From NCBI RefSeq assembly GCF_000014005.1, contig NC_008009.1, positions 4,278,001 to 4,342,000 on the forward strand: a stretch of 64,000 bases of DNA, read 5' to 3'. Shown in pieces: positions 18,611 to 26,942 of this stretch. The number at the start of each line of letters is the position of its first letter. Position 1 is the stretch's first letter. A program made the translations under genes and the position numbers. The notes under the pieces are model-generated. The model was not told the DNA's origin, did no database searches, and was given only the letters and a program-made list of their open reading frames with translations. This stretch comes from Candidatus Koribacter versatilis Ellin345 (GTDB lineage: Bacteria > Acidobacteriota > Terriglobia > Terriglobales > Acidobacteriaceae).

Positions 18611-18665
18611 CGGCCTACGCCGTTCTCAGCGGCGTAGGCCGAATGTCTGATGGTTGAGCCATCAG
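18611..18665. repeat. Two tandem perfect hairpins in the murG-murC gap
   Basis: The first hairpin has a perfect 12-bp stem (CGGCCTACGCCG, 18611-18622, with 18630-18641) and a 7-nt loop. The second has a 7-bp stem (CTGATGG/CCATCAG, 18647-18665) and a 5-nt loop. Neither is followed by a T-run on either strand, so they look more like REP/BIME-type elements or RNA processing and stability structures than simple terminators. They lie immediately upstream of the Shine-Dalgarno of the 35-aa ORF. Confidence 0.6.
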
Positions 18666-18734
18666 AATCCCGCGCCTGACCGCAATTTGTACTTGTTTAG
18701 TGAGGGAAGAATATCGGGAACAACTCGTATCGCT

Positions 18735-18752
18735 CTGTGAGGTAGCTCACAG
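18735..18752. repeat. Small hairpin just after murG
   Basis: A perfect 7-bp stem (CTGTGAG/CTCACAG) with a GTAG loop lies 15 nt downstream of the murG stop codon. No T-tract follows in the murG direction, so it may be a weak or Rho-assisted terminator or an mRNA 3'-end stabiliser. Confidence 0.45.
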
Positions 18753-18766
18753 GGCTTGGGTCGCCG

Positions 18767-19852
18767 CTAAACGCGCGCGGCCCGCTTCGTTTTACCTGCC
18801 ACGCCCACAGCCATCGTAGCGATTTCGGCGGCGGCATTTGGATGCGAGAGCTTGCGCGCAGCGGCGGACATGCCCTCCAGCGATGTGGAATTCCCAAGCA
18901 ATTCACAGACTTCGCTCACGAGGCGCTCGGCGTTGAGTTCCGATTGCGGGATCAACTTCGCGGCACCGGCATCGACGAGTGCTTCCGCGTTCTTGCGCTG
19001 GTGATCGTCGGCGGCGGTGGGCAGTGGAATGAAGATCGCGGGCTTGGCGGCGGCGGTGATTTCAGCGACGGTGCTCGCGCCGGAGCGGCAGATGACGAGA
19101 TCGGCTTCGGCAAAGGCGCGGGGCATGTCGTCGATGAAGGGCGAGACTTCGGCGGCAACCAGCGGATCGAGATAAGCCCGCGCGACGGTTTCGTATTCCT
19201 TCTCGCCGGTCTGGTGCACGATGTGCAGCCCGGGAATGGCGGCGTAGAGCTGCGGCAAGGCTTCGACGATCGCGTTATTGATGGCGCGGGCGCCCTGGCT
19301 GCCCCCGAAGACCAACAGATTGCGGCGGCCGTCGGCTCTGCGCTGCGGCAGGTTGAAGAACGCCTGGCGCACGGGCACGCCGGTGACGGTGCACTGGCGG
19401 AAGTGCTTGCAGGTTTCCTGAAAATGCACTGCGGCGGCCGCGGCAAACGGCGCAACCAGACGATTGGCAAATCCCGGGTAGATGTTGGGCTCGAAAATGA
19501 CCGTCGGGACGCGACACAATCGCGCGGCGAGCATCGCGGGGCCAGAAGCGTAGCCGCCCACGCCAATCATGACGTCGGGCTTGAACTCGCGGATGATCCG
19601 GCGGCTCTCGAGGATAGCTTTGGGCAGGTCGAACATCGTCTTGATTCGCGTGGAGAAGCTGACGCGGTTCAACGCTCCGACCTTCACAAGTTTGAGAGAG
19701 AAGCCGGCGGCAGGCACAAGGCGCGTTTCGATACCGCGCTGGGTACCAATGAAAATGACTTCGGCGCCGTGAACGTTCTTGAGTTCCTGCGCGATGGCGA
19801 GCGCAGGAATAACGTGTCCACCGGTGCCGCCACCTGCCAATATCGCCCGCAT
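18767..19852 (-). CDS. murG: MurG N-acetylglucosaminyltransferase (lipid I to lipid II)
   Basis: This 361-aa GT28 enzyme transfers GlcNAc from UDP-GlcNAc to lipid I at the inner face of the cytoplasmic membrane. The N-terminal glycine loop [15 protein letters not shown], the second-domain loop [14 protein letters not shown] and the UDP-GlcNAc region [24 protein letters not shown] are all present. It lies one base downstream of ftsW, so the flippase/polymerase-family protein and lipid II synthesis are co-translated. The ATG is unambiguous. Confidence 0.97.
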
Positions 19853-19853
19853 G

Positions 19854-20945
19854 TTATTCCGCTTGTTGTGTGATGTTCAAAAGCACGCCGACGCTGGCCA
19901 AAGTCATGAAAAGCGATGATCCGCCATACGAGACAAACGGCAGAGGAATGCCCTTAGTGGGGAGCAACCCGAGGACCACGCTCACATTGAAAAATGCCTG
20001 CACCACAACCATGGCAGTTATGCCCGTGGCGAGAAGGCGGCCGAAGGTGTCTTCCGTCATGACAGCGGCGCGAATGCCACGATAGAGGAAGATCGCAAAC
20101 AGCAGCACGACGGTAACGGAGCCGACGAGCCCAAGCTCTTCCGAGGTCACGGCGAAGATGAAATCAGTGTGCGGTTCAGGAAGGTAGAAGAGCTTCTGCT
20201 TCCCTTCCATCAGGCCCTGGCCGGTAATGCCGCCGGTGGCAACGGCGATCAGCGACTGGATCATGTGGAAGCCGGTACCCAGCGGATCGGCATTGGGATC
20301 AAGGAAGGCGAGCATGCGCTTGCGACGGAACGCCACGCGGAAGAGCAGCCAATACATGGGCAAGATGGCAGCGAGGGCGGCGTAGCCGAAGTACTTCATT
20401 TCCATGCCGGCGACGAAGAGCATGGAACTCGCGATGGCGACGCATGCGATGCCGGTACCGAGATCAGGCTGCTTCACGATGATGCCGACGAGCATCAAGG
20501 TGACGATCGCGGCCGGCAGCAAGGTATGCTTCCAGTCAGTAATGGTCTTGATGCGCGGCTCGAGCCAGAACGCGAGAAAGAGGATGATCGCGGGCTTGGC
20601 GAGTTCCGATGGCTGGAACGACGCGGCGCCGAGGCGGATCCAGCGGTGCGCGCCGTGCGAGCGATCCACGAAAAAGACGGCGATGAGCAGCGCGAGCGTG
20701 ATGCCGAGCAGGGTGTAAATCAGCGTCTGGTTCTTCCACTTGCGATAGTCGATGTTCATGCAGACGACCATCGCGCCAACGCCGGCCACGGCCCAGACCA
20801 ATTGGCGCAGGAAGAAGGCGTAGGGCGAGCCGAACTTCTCGCCTGCCATAACGGCCGAGGCGCTGAAGACCATGATCAGCCCGATGAAAACGAGCAGCAG
20901 CGTGGAACCGAAGAGCCACTTGTCCACACTGACGCGCTTGGCCAT
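19854..20945 (-). CDS. ftsW: FtsW, SEDS-family septal peptidoglycan polymerase
   Basis: FtsW polymerises lipid II at the division septum together with FtsI. The protein is 363 aa with about ten membrane segments and characteristic SEDS motifs: [10 protein letters not shown] near the N-terminus, [22 protein letters not shown], and [23 protein letters not shown] near the C-terminus. Its start follows the murD stop directly (TAG then ATG, zero gap), and murG starts one base after its stop. The position between murD and murG is the classical dcw order and separates it from a RodA. Confidence 0.96.
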
Positions 20946-22310
20946 CTACTTCTTCTCCTGCTCTGCCATCTTGCGGACGAGCTCTTTGAAGATGCGTCCG
21001 CGATGCTCGTAGCTCTGGAACTGGTCGAAGCTGGCGCAGGCAGGCGCGAGCAGGACAACGTCGCCCTTCACCGCTTTTTGCGACGCAAGCTTCACGGCGT
21101 TTTCGAGGGTCTCGGCGTGGACGACTTCCACACCTTTTACTTCGGCTTCGATCTTCGCTGCCGCTGCGCCGATGGTGTACACGGTCTTGGCGCGCTCGTG
21201 GAGGAGATCGTTGAGCACGGTGTAGGGGCTGCCTTTGTCTTTGCCGCCGAGGATGAGGTGCACACCCTTGCTGAAGGACTCGAGGGCCTTGATGGTCGCA
21301 TCCACGTTGGTGGCTTTGGAGTCGTTGTAGTAGTCCACGCCCTTGACGGTGGCGGTGTATTCGAGGCGATGCTCGACGGCTTTGAACTGCGAGACAGCTT
21401 TGCGAATCTGCTCGGGCGCAACACTGGCGGCGACGCCTACACAAACTGCGGCGAGAACGTTCTCGACGTTGTGCGCGCCTTTGAGCAGCATGTCGGCAAC
21501 CGGCATGATCTCGCGCTCGCCTTTGGGATCGCGGAAGTAGATCTTGTCTTCGCGGACGAAGGTGCCGTGCTTCACTTCGTGCTGCCGCGAGAACCAGAGC
21601 ACCTGCGACTTCACGCGCTTGGCGATCTCAACGCACGGTTCGTTGTCGGCGTTGAGGATGGCGAAGTCGTGCTCGCGCTGATTTTCGAAAATGCGTTCCT
21701 TGGCGGCGGCGTACTTCTCGAAGGTCCCGTGGCGATCGAGGTGATCCGGCGTGATGTTGAGGATCGCCGCGATTTCCGGGCGGAAGCGCTCGATGGTCTC
21801 CAACTGGAAGCTGGAAATCTCGAGGACGCTCCAAGTGTCGTCATTGGCAAGTTGGGCAAAGCTTATGGCCGGCGTGCCGATGTTGCCGCCGACAAGCGTC
21901 TTCTTGCCGCCGGATTGCAGAATGTCGCCGCAGAGAGAGGTCGTGGTCGTCTTGCCGTTGGAGCCGGTGATGGCTATGACGTGACCGGGAACAAACTGGG
22001 CCGCGAGTTCGATCTCGCCGATGACGGGAATTCCCTGCTTGCGGGCCTGCTCGAGTTGCGGCTGATCGAACGGAACACCGGGGCTGATGACGATCAAGTC
22101 CTGGTCGCGGAAAGTACGCTCGCCGTGATGGCCGGTTTCGACCGTGATGCCTTTGTCGAGAAGGAGCGGAATTTCCTGGCGAAGCTGCGCTTCCGACTTC
22201 GAATCCGAAACAGTCACCTTCGCGCCTTGTGCCTGCAAGAACGTTGCCGACGCAATGCCCGACTTCCCTAACCCGACAACCAGTACGCGCTTCCCTCGAA
22301 CGTCCATCAA
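20946..22310 (-). CDS. murD: UDP-N-acetylmuramoyl-L-alanine--D-glutamate ligase
   Basis: MurD adds D-Glu to UDP-MurNAc-L-Ala. The protein is 454 aa. Visible landmarks are the N-terminal Rossmann-type loop VLVVGLGKSGIASATFL, the ATP loop GSNGKTTTTSLCGDIL, the central ITPDHLDRHGTFEKYAAAK and the C-terminal ligase segment YYNDSKATNVDATIKAL. The ATG at 22310 is followed by a second Met codon; either could serve. It abuts ftsW without a gap and follows mraY after 37 bp. Confidence 0.97.
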   Translation of the reverse strand: MMDVRGKRVLVVGLGKSGIASATFLQAQGAKVTVSDSKSEAQLRQEIPLLLDKGITVETGHHGERTFRDQDLIVISPGVPFDQPQLEQARKQGIPVIGEIELAAQFVPGHVIAITGSNGKTTTTSLCGDILQSGGKKTLVGGNIGTPAISFAQLANDDTWSVLEISSFQLETIERFRPEIAAILNITPDHLDRHGTFEKYAAAKERIFENQREHDFAILNADNEPCVEIAKRVKSQVLWFSRQHEVKHGTFVREDKIYFRDPKGEREIMPVADMLLKGAHNVENVLAAVCVGVAASVAPEQIRKAVSQFKAVEHRLEYTATVKGVDYYNDSKATNVDATIKALESFSKGVHLILGGKDKGSPYTVLNDLLHERAKTVYTIGAAAAKIEAEVKGVEVVHAETLENAVKLASQKAVKGDVVLLAPACASFDQFQSYEHRGRIFKELVRKMAEQEKK

Positions 22311-22347
22311 CTCTTCTCGACCGTCATTTTGCCACGCGGCGCGCGGC

Positions 22348-23487
22348 TTATCTCAGCTTTAATGTCGTGAGTGCAAACAGTGCAAACACCAGGGATGCAA
22401 TCCAGAACCGCACGATGATCTTCGACTCCGACCAACCCAGCAGTTCGAAGTGATGATGGAGCGGCGCCATTTTGAAAATACGCTTCTTGCGGAGCTTGTA
22501 GGAGCCGACCTGGAGGATGACCGAGAGGGCCTCGAGCACGAAAACTCCGCCGATAAACGGCAACAAAAGCTCCTGCTTGATGATGACCGCCACGGTGCCG
22601 ATGGCGCCGCCAAGCGCGAGCGAGCCAACGTCTCCCATGAAGACCTCGGCGGGATGCGCGTTATACCAGAGGAAGCCAATCGCGGAGCCGACCATGGCGC
22701 CGCAGAAGATGGAGAGTTCGCCGACTTCGGGCATGCGCGAGAGACCGAGGTAGTCGGCGAACTGGGCGTGGCCGCTGACGTAGGTAAGGACGGTGAGCGC
22801 GCCGGCGGCGATCACCGTACAGCCGATGGCGAGGCCGTCGAGGCCGTCGGTTAAGTTGACGGCGTTGCTGGAGCCGACCAGAACGATGGCTACAAAGGCG
22901 AGGAACGGGATGTAGGCAATGATCCAGATGTGCGGGTAGGTCGCGAGCTTTGAGATCTCAAGGTCCGGGTGGAAACTCTTGATGAACGGGACGATGAGGT
23001 GCGTGTTGTAGTGGCCGTGGCGCTGGACTAAGACCAACGAAATCGCCACGAGGATCGCGACCAGGATCTGGAGACCCATCTTGGCGCGGGCGGTCAGGCC
23101 AAGGTTTCGGCGGTTCGCGACCTTCAGGTAGTCGTCGGTAAAGCCGATGGCGCCGAAGGCGATCGTAGCGAGCATGGCGATCCAGACGAACTTGTTCGAG
23201 AGGTCGGCCCAGAGCAGCGTTGGAACGATGATGGCGATGGTAATGAGAACGCCACCCATGGTCGGCGTACCCGATTTCTTCTGGTGCGACTTCGGCCCTT
23301 CTTCGCGGATGTACTGACCGATCTGGAATTCGCGCAGGCGGCGCACCACGGCCGGTCCGATGATCAGTCCCATGAACAACGCAGTGAGGCTGGCAAAAGC
23401 CGTGCGAAAGGTCAGGTACCTGAAGATGCGGAAGGGCGTGAAGTTATGAAGTAGAAATGCTTTTTCGTAGAGCAGCCAATAAAGCAA
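22348..23487 (-). CDS. mraY: Phospho-N-acetylmuramoyl-pentapeptide transferase MraY
   Basis: MraY moves phospho-MurNAc-pentapeptide onto undecaprenyl phosphate, forming lipid I in the inner membrane. Family motifs are clear: KSHQKKSGTPTMGGVLI, GFTDDYLKV (catalytic Asp pair), NAVNLTDGLDGLAIG and FMGDVGSLALGG, then the C-terminal MAPLHHHFE. I start at TTG 23487 (MLYWLLYEKAFLLHNF), which has GAGGA upstream and gives 379 aa, near the usual ~360. The longer frame to 23529 adds an unlikely Arg/His-rich tail and also lacks an ATG. Confidence 0.95.
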   Translation of the reverse strand: MLYWLLYEKAFLLHNFTPFRIFRYLTFRTAFASLTALFMGLIIGPAVVRRLREFQIGQYIREEGPKSHQKKSGTPTMGGVLITIAIIVPTLLWADLSNKFVWIAMLATIAFGAIGFTDDYLKVANRRNLGLTARAKMGLQILVAILVAISLVLVQRHGHYNTHLIVPFIKSFHPDLEISKLATYPHIWIIAYIPFLAFVAIVLVGSSNAVNLTDGLDGLAIGCTVIAAGALTVLTYVSGHAQFADYLGLSRMPEVGELSIFCGAMVGSAIGFLWYNAHPAEVFMGDVGSLALGGAIGTVAVIIKQELLLPFIGGVFVLEALSVILQVGSYKLRKKRIFKMAPLHHHFELLGWSESKIIVRFWIASLVFALFALTTLKLR

Positions 23488-23544
23488 TCTTGTCGTGTCC
23501 TCGTGGATGCGGTGCCGCCGCACACGCAACTTTCTAAAAGGGTC

Positions 23545-23620
23545 TTAGGAGTTAGGTCTTGGGAGTTAGGAAAACCGCAAGACGGTTTGCCCAATCACCT
23601 AACGCCTAATTCCTAACGCC
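23545..23620. repeat. Degenerate GTTAGG-type inverted repeat overlapping the murF 3' end
   Basis: The plus-strand left part holds repeated TTAGGAGTTAGG/GGGAGTTAGG units, then a perfect small hairpin (AAACCG-CAAGA-CGGTTT, 23572-23588), then the inverted counterpart CCTAACGCC-TAATT-CCTAACGCC to 23620. The whole can fold as one long imperfect stem-loop. The inverted arm includes the last codons and the stop codon of murF (23606-23608), so the repeat supplies the MurF C-terminus (GVRN). It separates murF from mraY. Confidence 0.6.
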
Positions 23621-24982
23621 CTGTTTTTCTTTCCACCTCTCCAGAGCTCGCTCCAACTTCACACCGCGCGAGGCTTTTAACAAAACTGCGTCGCCAGGAC
23701 GGATGTTTGCTGCCAGCCAGTCACCGGCTTCTTCGGGCGTGGCGACAAATTCAGCCTCGACACCCGCGGATTTCGCGCCTTCCACCATCGCCTGCGCCAA
23801 GCCGCGGACGCCGACGAGATGGTCCACAATGCCCTTCATGTGCTTGCCAGAATCGCGGTGCAGGTGCTCGCCTTCGGGGCCGAGTTCCAGCATCTCTCCG
23901 GCGATCACAATGCGACGCTGCGCAGGCATTTTCGCCAGCGCATCCACCATGGCATTCAGGGCTTTCGGATTTGAATTGTAGCAATCATTGACCACGGTTG
24001 CCCCGGCGATTTCCACCACCTCGCCGCGTTTGTCGGCGGGCTTGAGCGTCTTCAGAGACGCAATCGCGGATTCGATCGCAATGCCGTGGTGCACACCGAC
24101 GGCGACCGCCGCCAGCGCGTTGTAAACGTTGTGCTCGCCGATAAGCGGCATCTCCGCCGGGTAGCCCTTCTCACGGAAGCGAAGGTCGAATTTCGATCCG
24201 GCAGCGCCGAGCATTTCTACGTTTTCGGCACGGAAATCCGCCGCGCGCTTAACGCCGAACATCAGGACGGTGCCGTGGAAGTCGCGGCCGAACTGCGAGA
24301 CAAATTCATCGTCGGCGTTGAGGACGGCGCAGCCGCCGCGCGGGAGAGCTGCAATCAGCTCGTACTTGGCGCGGGCGATGCCGGCGATGGAGTCGAAATT
24401 CTCGAGGTGCACCGGGGCGACGTTCGTCACCACACCGGTGTTCGGTTGGGCCAGCTTGGCGAGCGCGGCGATTTCGCCGGCGTGCGACATGCCCATCTCG
24501 ATCACGGCGATCTCGTGTTCAGGCTCAACCTTCAGAAGCTGAAGCGGCAGGCCGAAGTGGTTGTTGAGATTGCCTTCGGATTTCAGGACTTTGAGCTTCG
24601 AAGCCAGCACGTGCGCGATGCACTCTTTGGTCGTGGTCTTCCCGGCTGAGCCGGTCACGCCGACAACGGGATGATGCCAGAGAGAGCGGACCATCTCCGC
24701 CAGGCGATGCAGCGCCAAGAGCGGGTCATCTGCAACCAAAAGGTTGCGTGTGCCGTTAAAACGTGCGGGAAACTCGCGGGAAACCACGGCGGCGACCGCG
24801 CCACGATCCAGCGCGGCTTGTACGTAATCATGGCCGTCGAGGCGCTCGCCTTTTACGGCGAAAAACAGCTCTCCGGGCTTAATGGTGCGGGAATCGATGC
24901 TGTAGCCGAGGGCCTCGGCACCGGCACGGTAATCGCCTGTGCCATGGATGAATTCCGCTATCCGCCACAGCGCCAACTTCAT
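23606..24982 (-). CDS. murF: UDP-MurNAc-tripeptide--D-Ala-D-Ala ligase
   Basis: MurF adds D-Ala-D-Ala, completing the UDP-MurNAc-pentapeptide. The protein is 458 aa and has the N-terminal Mur domain (ALGYSIDSRTIKPGELFFAVKG), the ATP loop GVTGSAGKTTTKECIAHVL, GMSHAGEIAALA and the C-terminal ligase segment NDCYNSNPKALNAMVDAL. Its ATG overlaps the murE stop in an ATGA junction. The last residues (GVRN) are encoded inside the repeat at 23545-23620, which may have replaced the original 3' end. The protein otherwise looks complete. Confidence 0.97.
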   Translation of the reverse strand: MKLALWRIAEFIHGTGDYRAGAEALGYSIDSRTIKPGELFFAVKGERLDGHDYVQAALDRGAVAAVVSREFPARFNGTRNLLVADDPLLALHRLAEMVRSLWHHPVVGVTGSAGKTTTKECIAHVLASKLKVLKSEGNLNNHFGLPLQLLKVEPEHEIAVIEMGMSHAGEIAALAKLAQPNTGVVTNVAPVHLENFDSIAGIARAKYELIAALPRGGCAVLNADDEFVSQFGRDFHGTVLMFGVKRAADFRAENVEMLGAAGSKFDLRFREKGYPAEMPLIGEHNVYNALAAVAVGVHHGIAIESAIASLKTLKPADKRGEVVEIAGATVVNDCYNSNPKALNAMVDALAKMPAQRRIVIAGEMLELGPEGEHLHRDSGKHMKGIVDHLVGVRGLAQAMVEGAKSAGVEAEFVATPEEAGDWLAANIRPGDAVLLKASRGVKLERALERWKEKQGVRN

Positions 24983-26508
24983 CCGATATGGCTCCCGTGC
25001 AAATGATGGGAGCCTTCGGTTTCTGCGGTGTAACCGGCTGCGTGTAGGGTCTCGAGCGCGACCTGAGCATCGTCGAAGGGGAAGACGCCTTCGCGCGTGG
25101 TCTGCGTTTTTTCGTGGCCTTTTCCGGCAAGGATGACGACGTCGCCGAGACGCGCGTTGGCGACGGCAATGCCGATGGCCTTGCGGCGGTCAGGCTCGAC
25201 GATGAACTTGATCGGTGTCTGCGCGAGGCCGGGCAGGACGTCGTTAATGATAGCCTGCGGATCTTCGCTGCGCGGGTTGTCGGAGGTGAGCACCACGAGG
25301 TCGCTGCCTTCGCCCGCGGCTTTCCCCATCAGCGGGCGCTTGGTCTTGTCTCGGTCGCCACCGCACCCGAAGAGCGTGATCACGCGGCCGCCGCCGGCCT
25401 GCTGCACGAAGTCGCGCGCAAGTTTGGTGACGTTGCGTAGGGCGTCGTCGGTGTGGGCGTAGTCCACGATCACGGTGAACGGCTGGCCCGCGCTCACGCG
25501 CTCAAAGCGGCCCGGCGGCCGCACGATGTGCGTGATCGACTCGGCAAGGCTGTCCAGATGAATGCCGCGTTCCATTGCAGCGGCCGCTGCGGCGAGCAGG
25601 TTCAGCACGTTCACCTTGCCGATGAGCGGGCTGAATATCGGGACCCTGCCTTCGGGCGTCACCAGGTCAAAGCGAGTGCCGGTTGACGTCATCTCGGCGT
25701 TTTCGGCGTGGAAGTCGCCCGCTGCAAAGCCGTAGGTGTAGACCTTGTCGCAGTGCTTGTTCGCGACTTTCATGAACTTCTCGGCCCACTCGTCGTCACG
25801 ATTAATGATGCCGACGCGCGGTGGCTCGGTGCCGCAGCCTTTGAACAGCGTTGCCTTCGACTGGAAGTAGCTCTCCATGGTGCCGTGGAAGTCGAGGTGG
25901 TCGCGGGTGAGGTTGGTGAACACCGCGACGTCGTAGGGAATGCCGAAGACACGCTCCTGCGCCAGAGCGTGGGACGAGACTTCCATCACGGCTTCGGTGG
26001 CGCCTTCATTCAACGCCTCGCGAAAGATCTGGTTCAGTTCCAGCGGTTCGGGCGTTGTGTGCGGCGCGGGGATGACGCGGTCCGCAATGTGATATTCCAC
26101 GGTGCCGATCATGGCAGTCTTGCGTCCGGCGTGGCGGAGCAGCGAGTCCAGGATGTAGGTCGTGGTCGTCTTGCCATTGGTGCCGGTGACGCCGGTGATG
26201 GCCAGCTTTTCCGCCGGATGCTTGTAGAAATTCGCGCTCAGGCGCGAAAGGGCGCGGCGTCCGTGTGCGCAGATGGCCCAAGCCACGCCGGGACGCGGAA
26301 TCTCGGTGGCGGAGTCGGTGACGATGGCGACGGCGCCGAGTTCGATGGCCTTATCAATGTAGCGATTGCCGTCGGTGGAATCACCGCGCATGGCGAGGAA
26401 ACAAAAGCCTGGCTTCACTCGCCGCGAGTCGTACTCCACTCCATGGATTCCGGCATTGCCCGAGCAGGACAGAATTTCAGCGCCGTCGATGAGTTGGAAG
26501 AAGTCCAT
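24979..26508 (-). CDS. murE: UDP-MurNAc-L-Ala-D-Glu--2,6-diaminopimelate ligase
   Basis: MurE adds the third stem-peptide residue. The protein is 509 aa, with SRRVKPGFCFLAMRG near the N-terminus, the ATP loop GVTGTNGKTTTTYILD and the specificity motif DNPR within LTSDNPRSEDPQ. DNPR marks the meso-diaminopimelate enzymes, so the cell wall is probably of the DAP type. It couples to murF by a 4-nt overlap. Upstream, a 434-bp interval with an odd small gene separates it from ftsI, so an internal promoter is possible. Confidence 0.97.
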   Translation of the reverse strand: MDFFQLIDGAEILSCSGNAGIHGVEYDSRRVKPGFCFLAMRGDSTDGNRYIDKAIELGAVAIVTDSATEIPRPGVAWAICAHGRRALSRLSANFYKHPAEKLAITGVTGTNGKTTTTYILDSLLRHAGRKTAMIGTVEYHIADRVIPAPHTTPEPLELNQIFREALNEGATEAVMEVSSHALAQERVFGIPYDVAVFTNLTRDHLDFHGTMESYFQSKATLFKGCGTEPPRVGIINRDDEWAEKFMKVANKHCDKVYTYGFAAGDFHAENAEMTSTGTRFDLVTPEGRVPIFSPLIGKVNVLNLLAAAAAAMERGIHLDSLAESITHIVRPPGRFERVSAGQPFTVIVDYAHTDDALRNVTKLARDFVQQAGGGRVITLFGCGGDRDKTKRPLMGKAAGEGSDLVVLTSDNPRSEDPQAIINDVLPGLAQTPIKFIVEPDRRKAIGIAVANARLGDVVILAGKGHEKTQTTREGVFPFDDAQVALETLHAAGYTAETEGSHHLHGSHIG

Positions 26509-26579
26509 GAAAAGTAGATTCTATCGGCTCACGTGATTATGCACGGAACTATTCACGAGGATTCCCAAAACAAGAGGCC

Positions 26580-26909
26580 TTAAGGCTGCGGTCGATCCTT
26601 GAAAGGTTGTATGCGGGTCGAGCTTGTCAGGTCCGCTCGCACACCGCACAAAAAGCCATCAAGCCCAAGGGATCTAATTTCATCAAGCGTAAGTGGCGTC
26701 CAACGCGAGGGCTCTGCTGGAGGAATCGCAAACCAAGTCGCCTGGCGATAAAGCTCCGGAGAACATGCCTGCTTTATTTCGGTCGTGCAGCATTCAAACT
26801 CGCCGGAATAACCGACAACTCTGCCGTCGCTGAACCTAACGATGTAGAGGTAATCACTCTGCTCGTATCGGTCAACGCCACACGCCATAGCAACGTAATA
26901 ATCACTCAT
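26580..26909 (-). CDS. Hypothetical 109-aa protein inserted between ftsI and murE
   Basis: The product has an aromatic- and cysteine-rich N-terminal half (DYYVAMACGVDRYEQSDYLYIVRF, ECCTTEIKQAC) and a proline-rich C-terminal half. I know no family for it. Codon use is more A/T-rich than in the flanking mur genes. ATG 26909 has GGAG 11 nt upstream; an in-frame GTG lies four codons earlier. It is transcribed with the dcw genes but has no evident wall role, so it may be a cargo gene gained by insertion. Whether it is expressed is uncertain. Confidence 0.5.
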   Translation of the reverse strand: MSDYYVAMACGVDRYEQSDYLYIVRFSDGRVVGYSGEFECCTTEIKQACSPELYRQATWFAIPPAEPSRWTPLTLDEIRSLGLDGFLCGVRADLTSSTRIQPFKDRPQP

Positions 26910-26942
26910 CACGAACTGCACTCCTACCCTGGAGTGTTTGGA

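Noticed and set aside
18842-19873. 343-codon plus-strand open frame
   Set aside because: Antisense to murG; Gly/Asp/His-rich shadow.
20169-22271. 700-codon plus-strand open frame
   Set aside because: Fully antisense to murD and ftsW, with low-complexity Asp/Glu/Gly/His-rich sequence and no Shine-Dalgarno. The mur and fts genes are certain.
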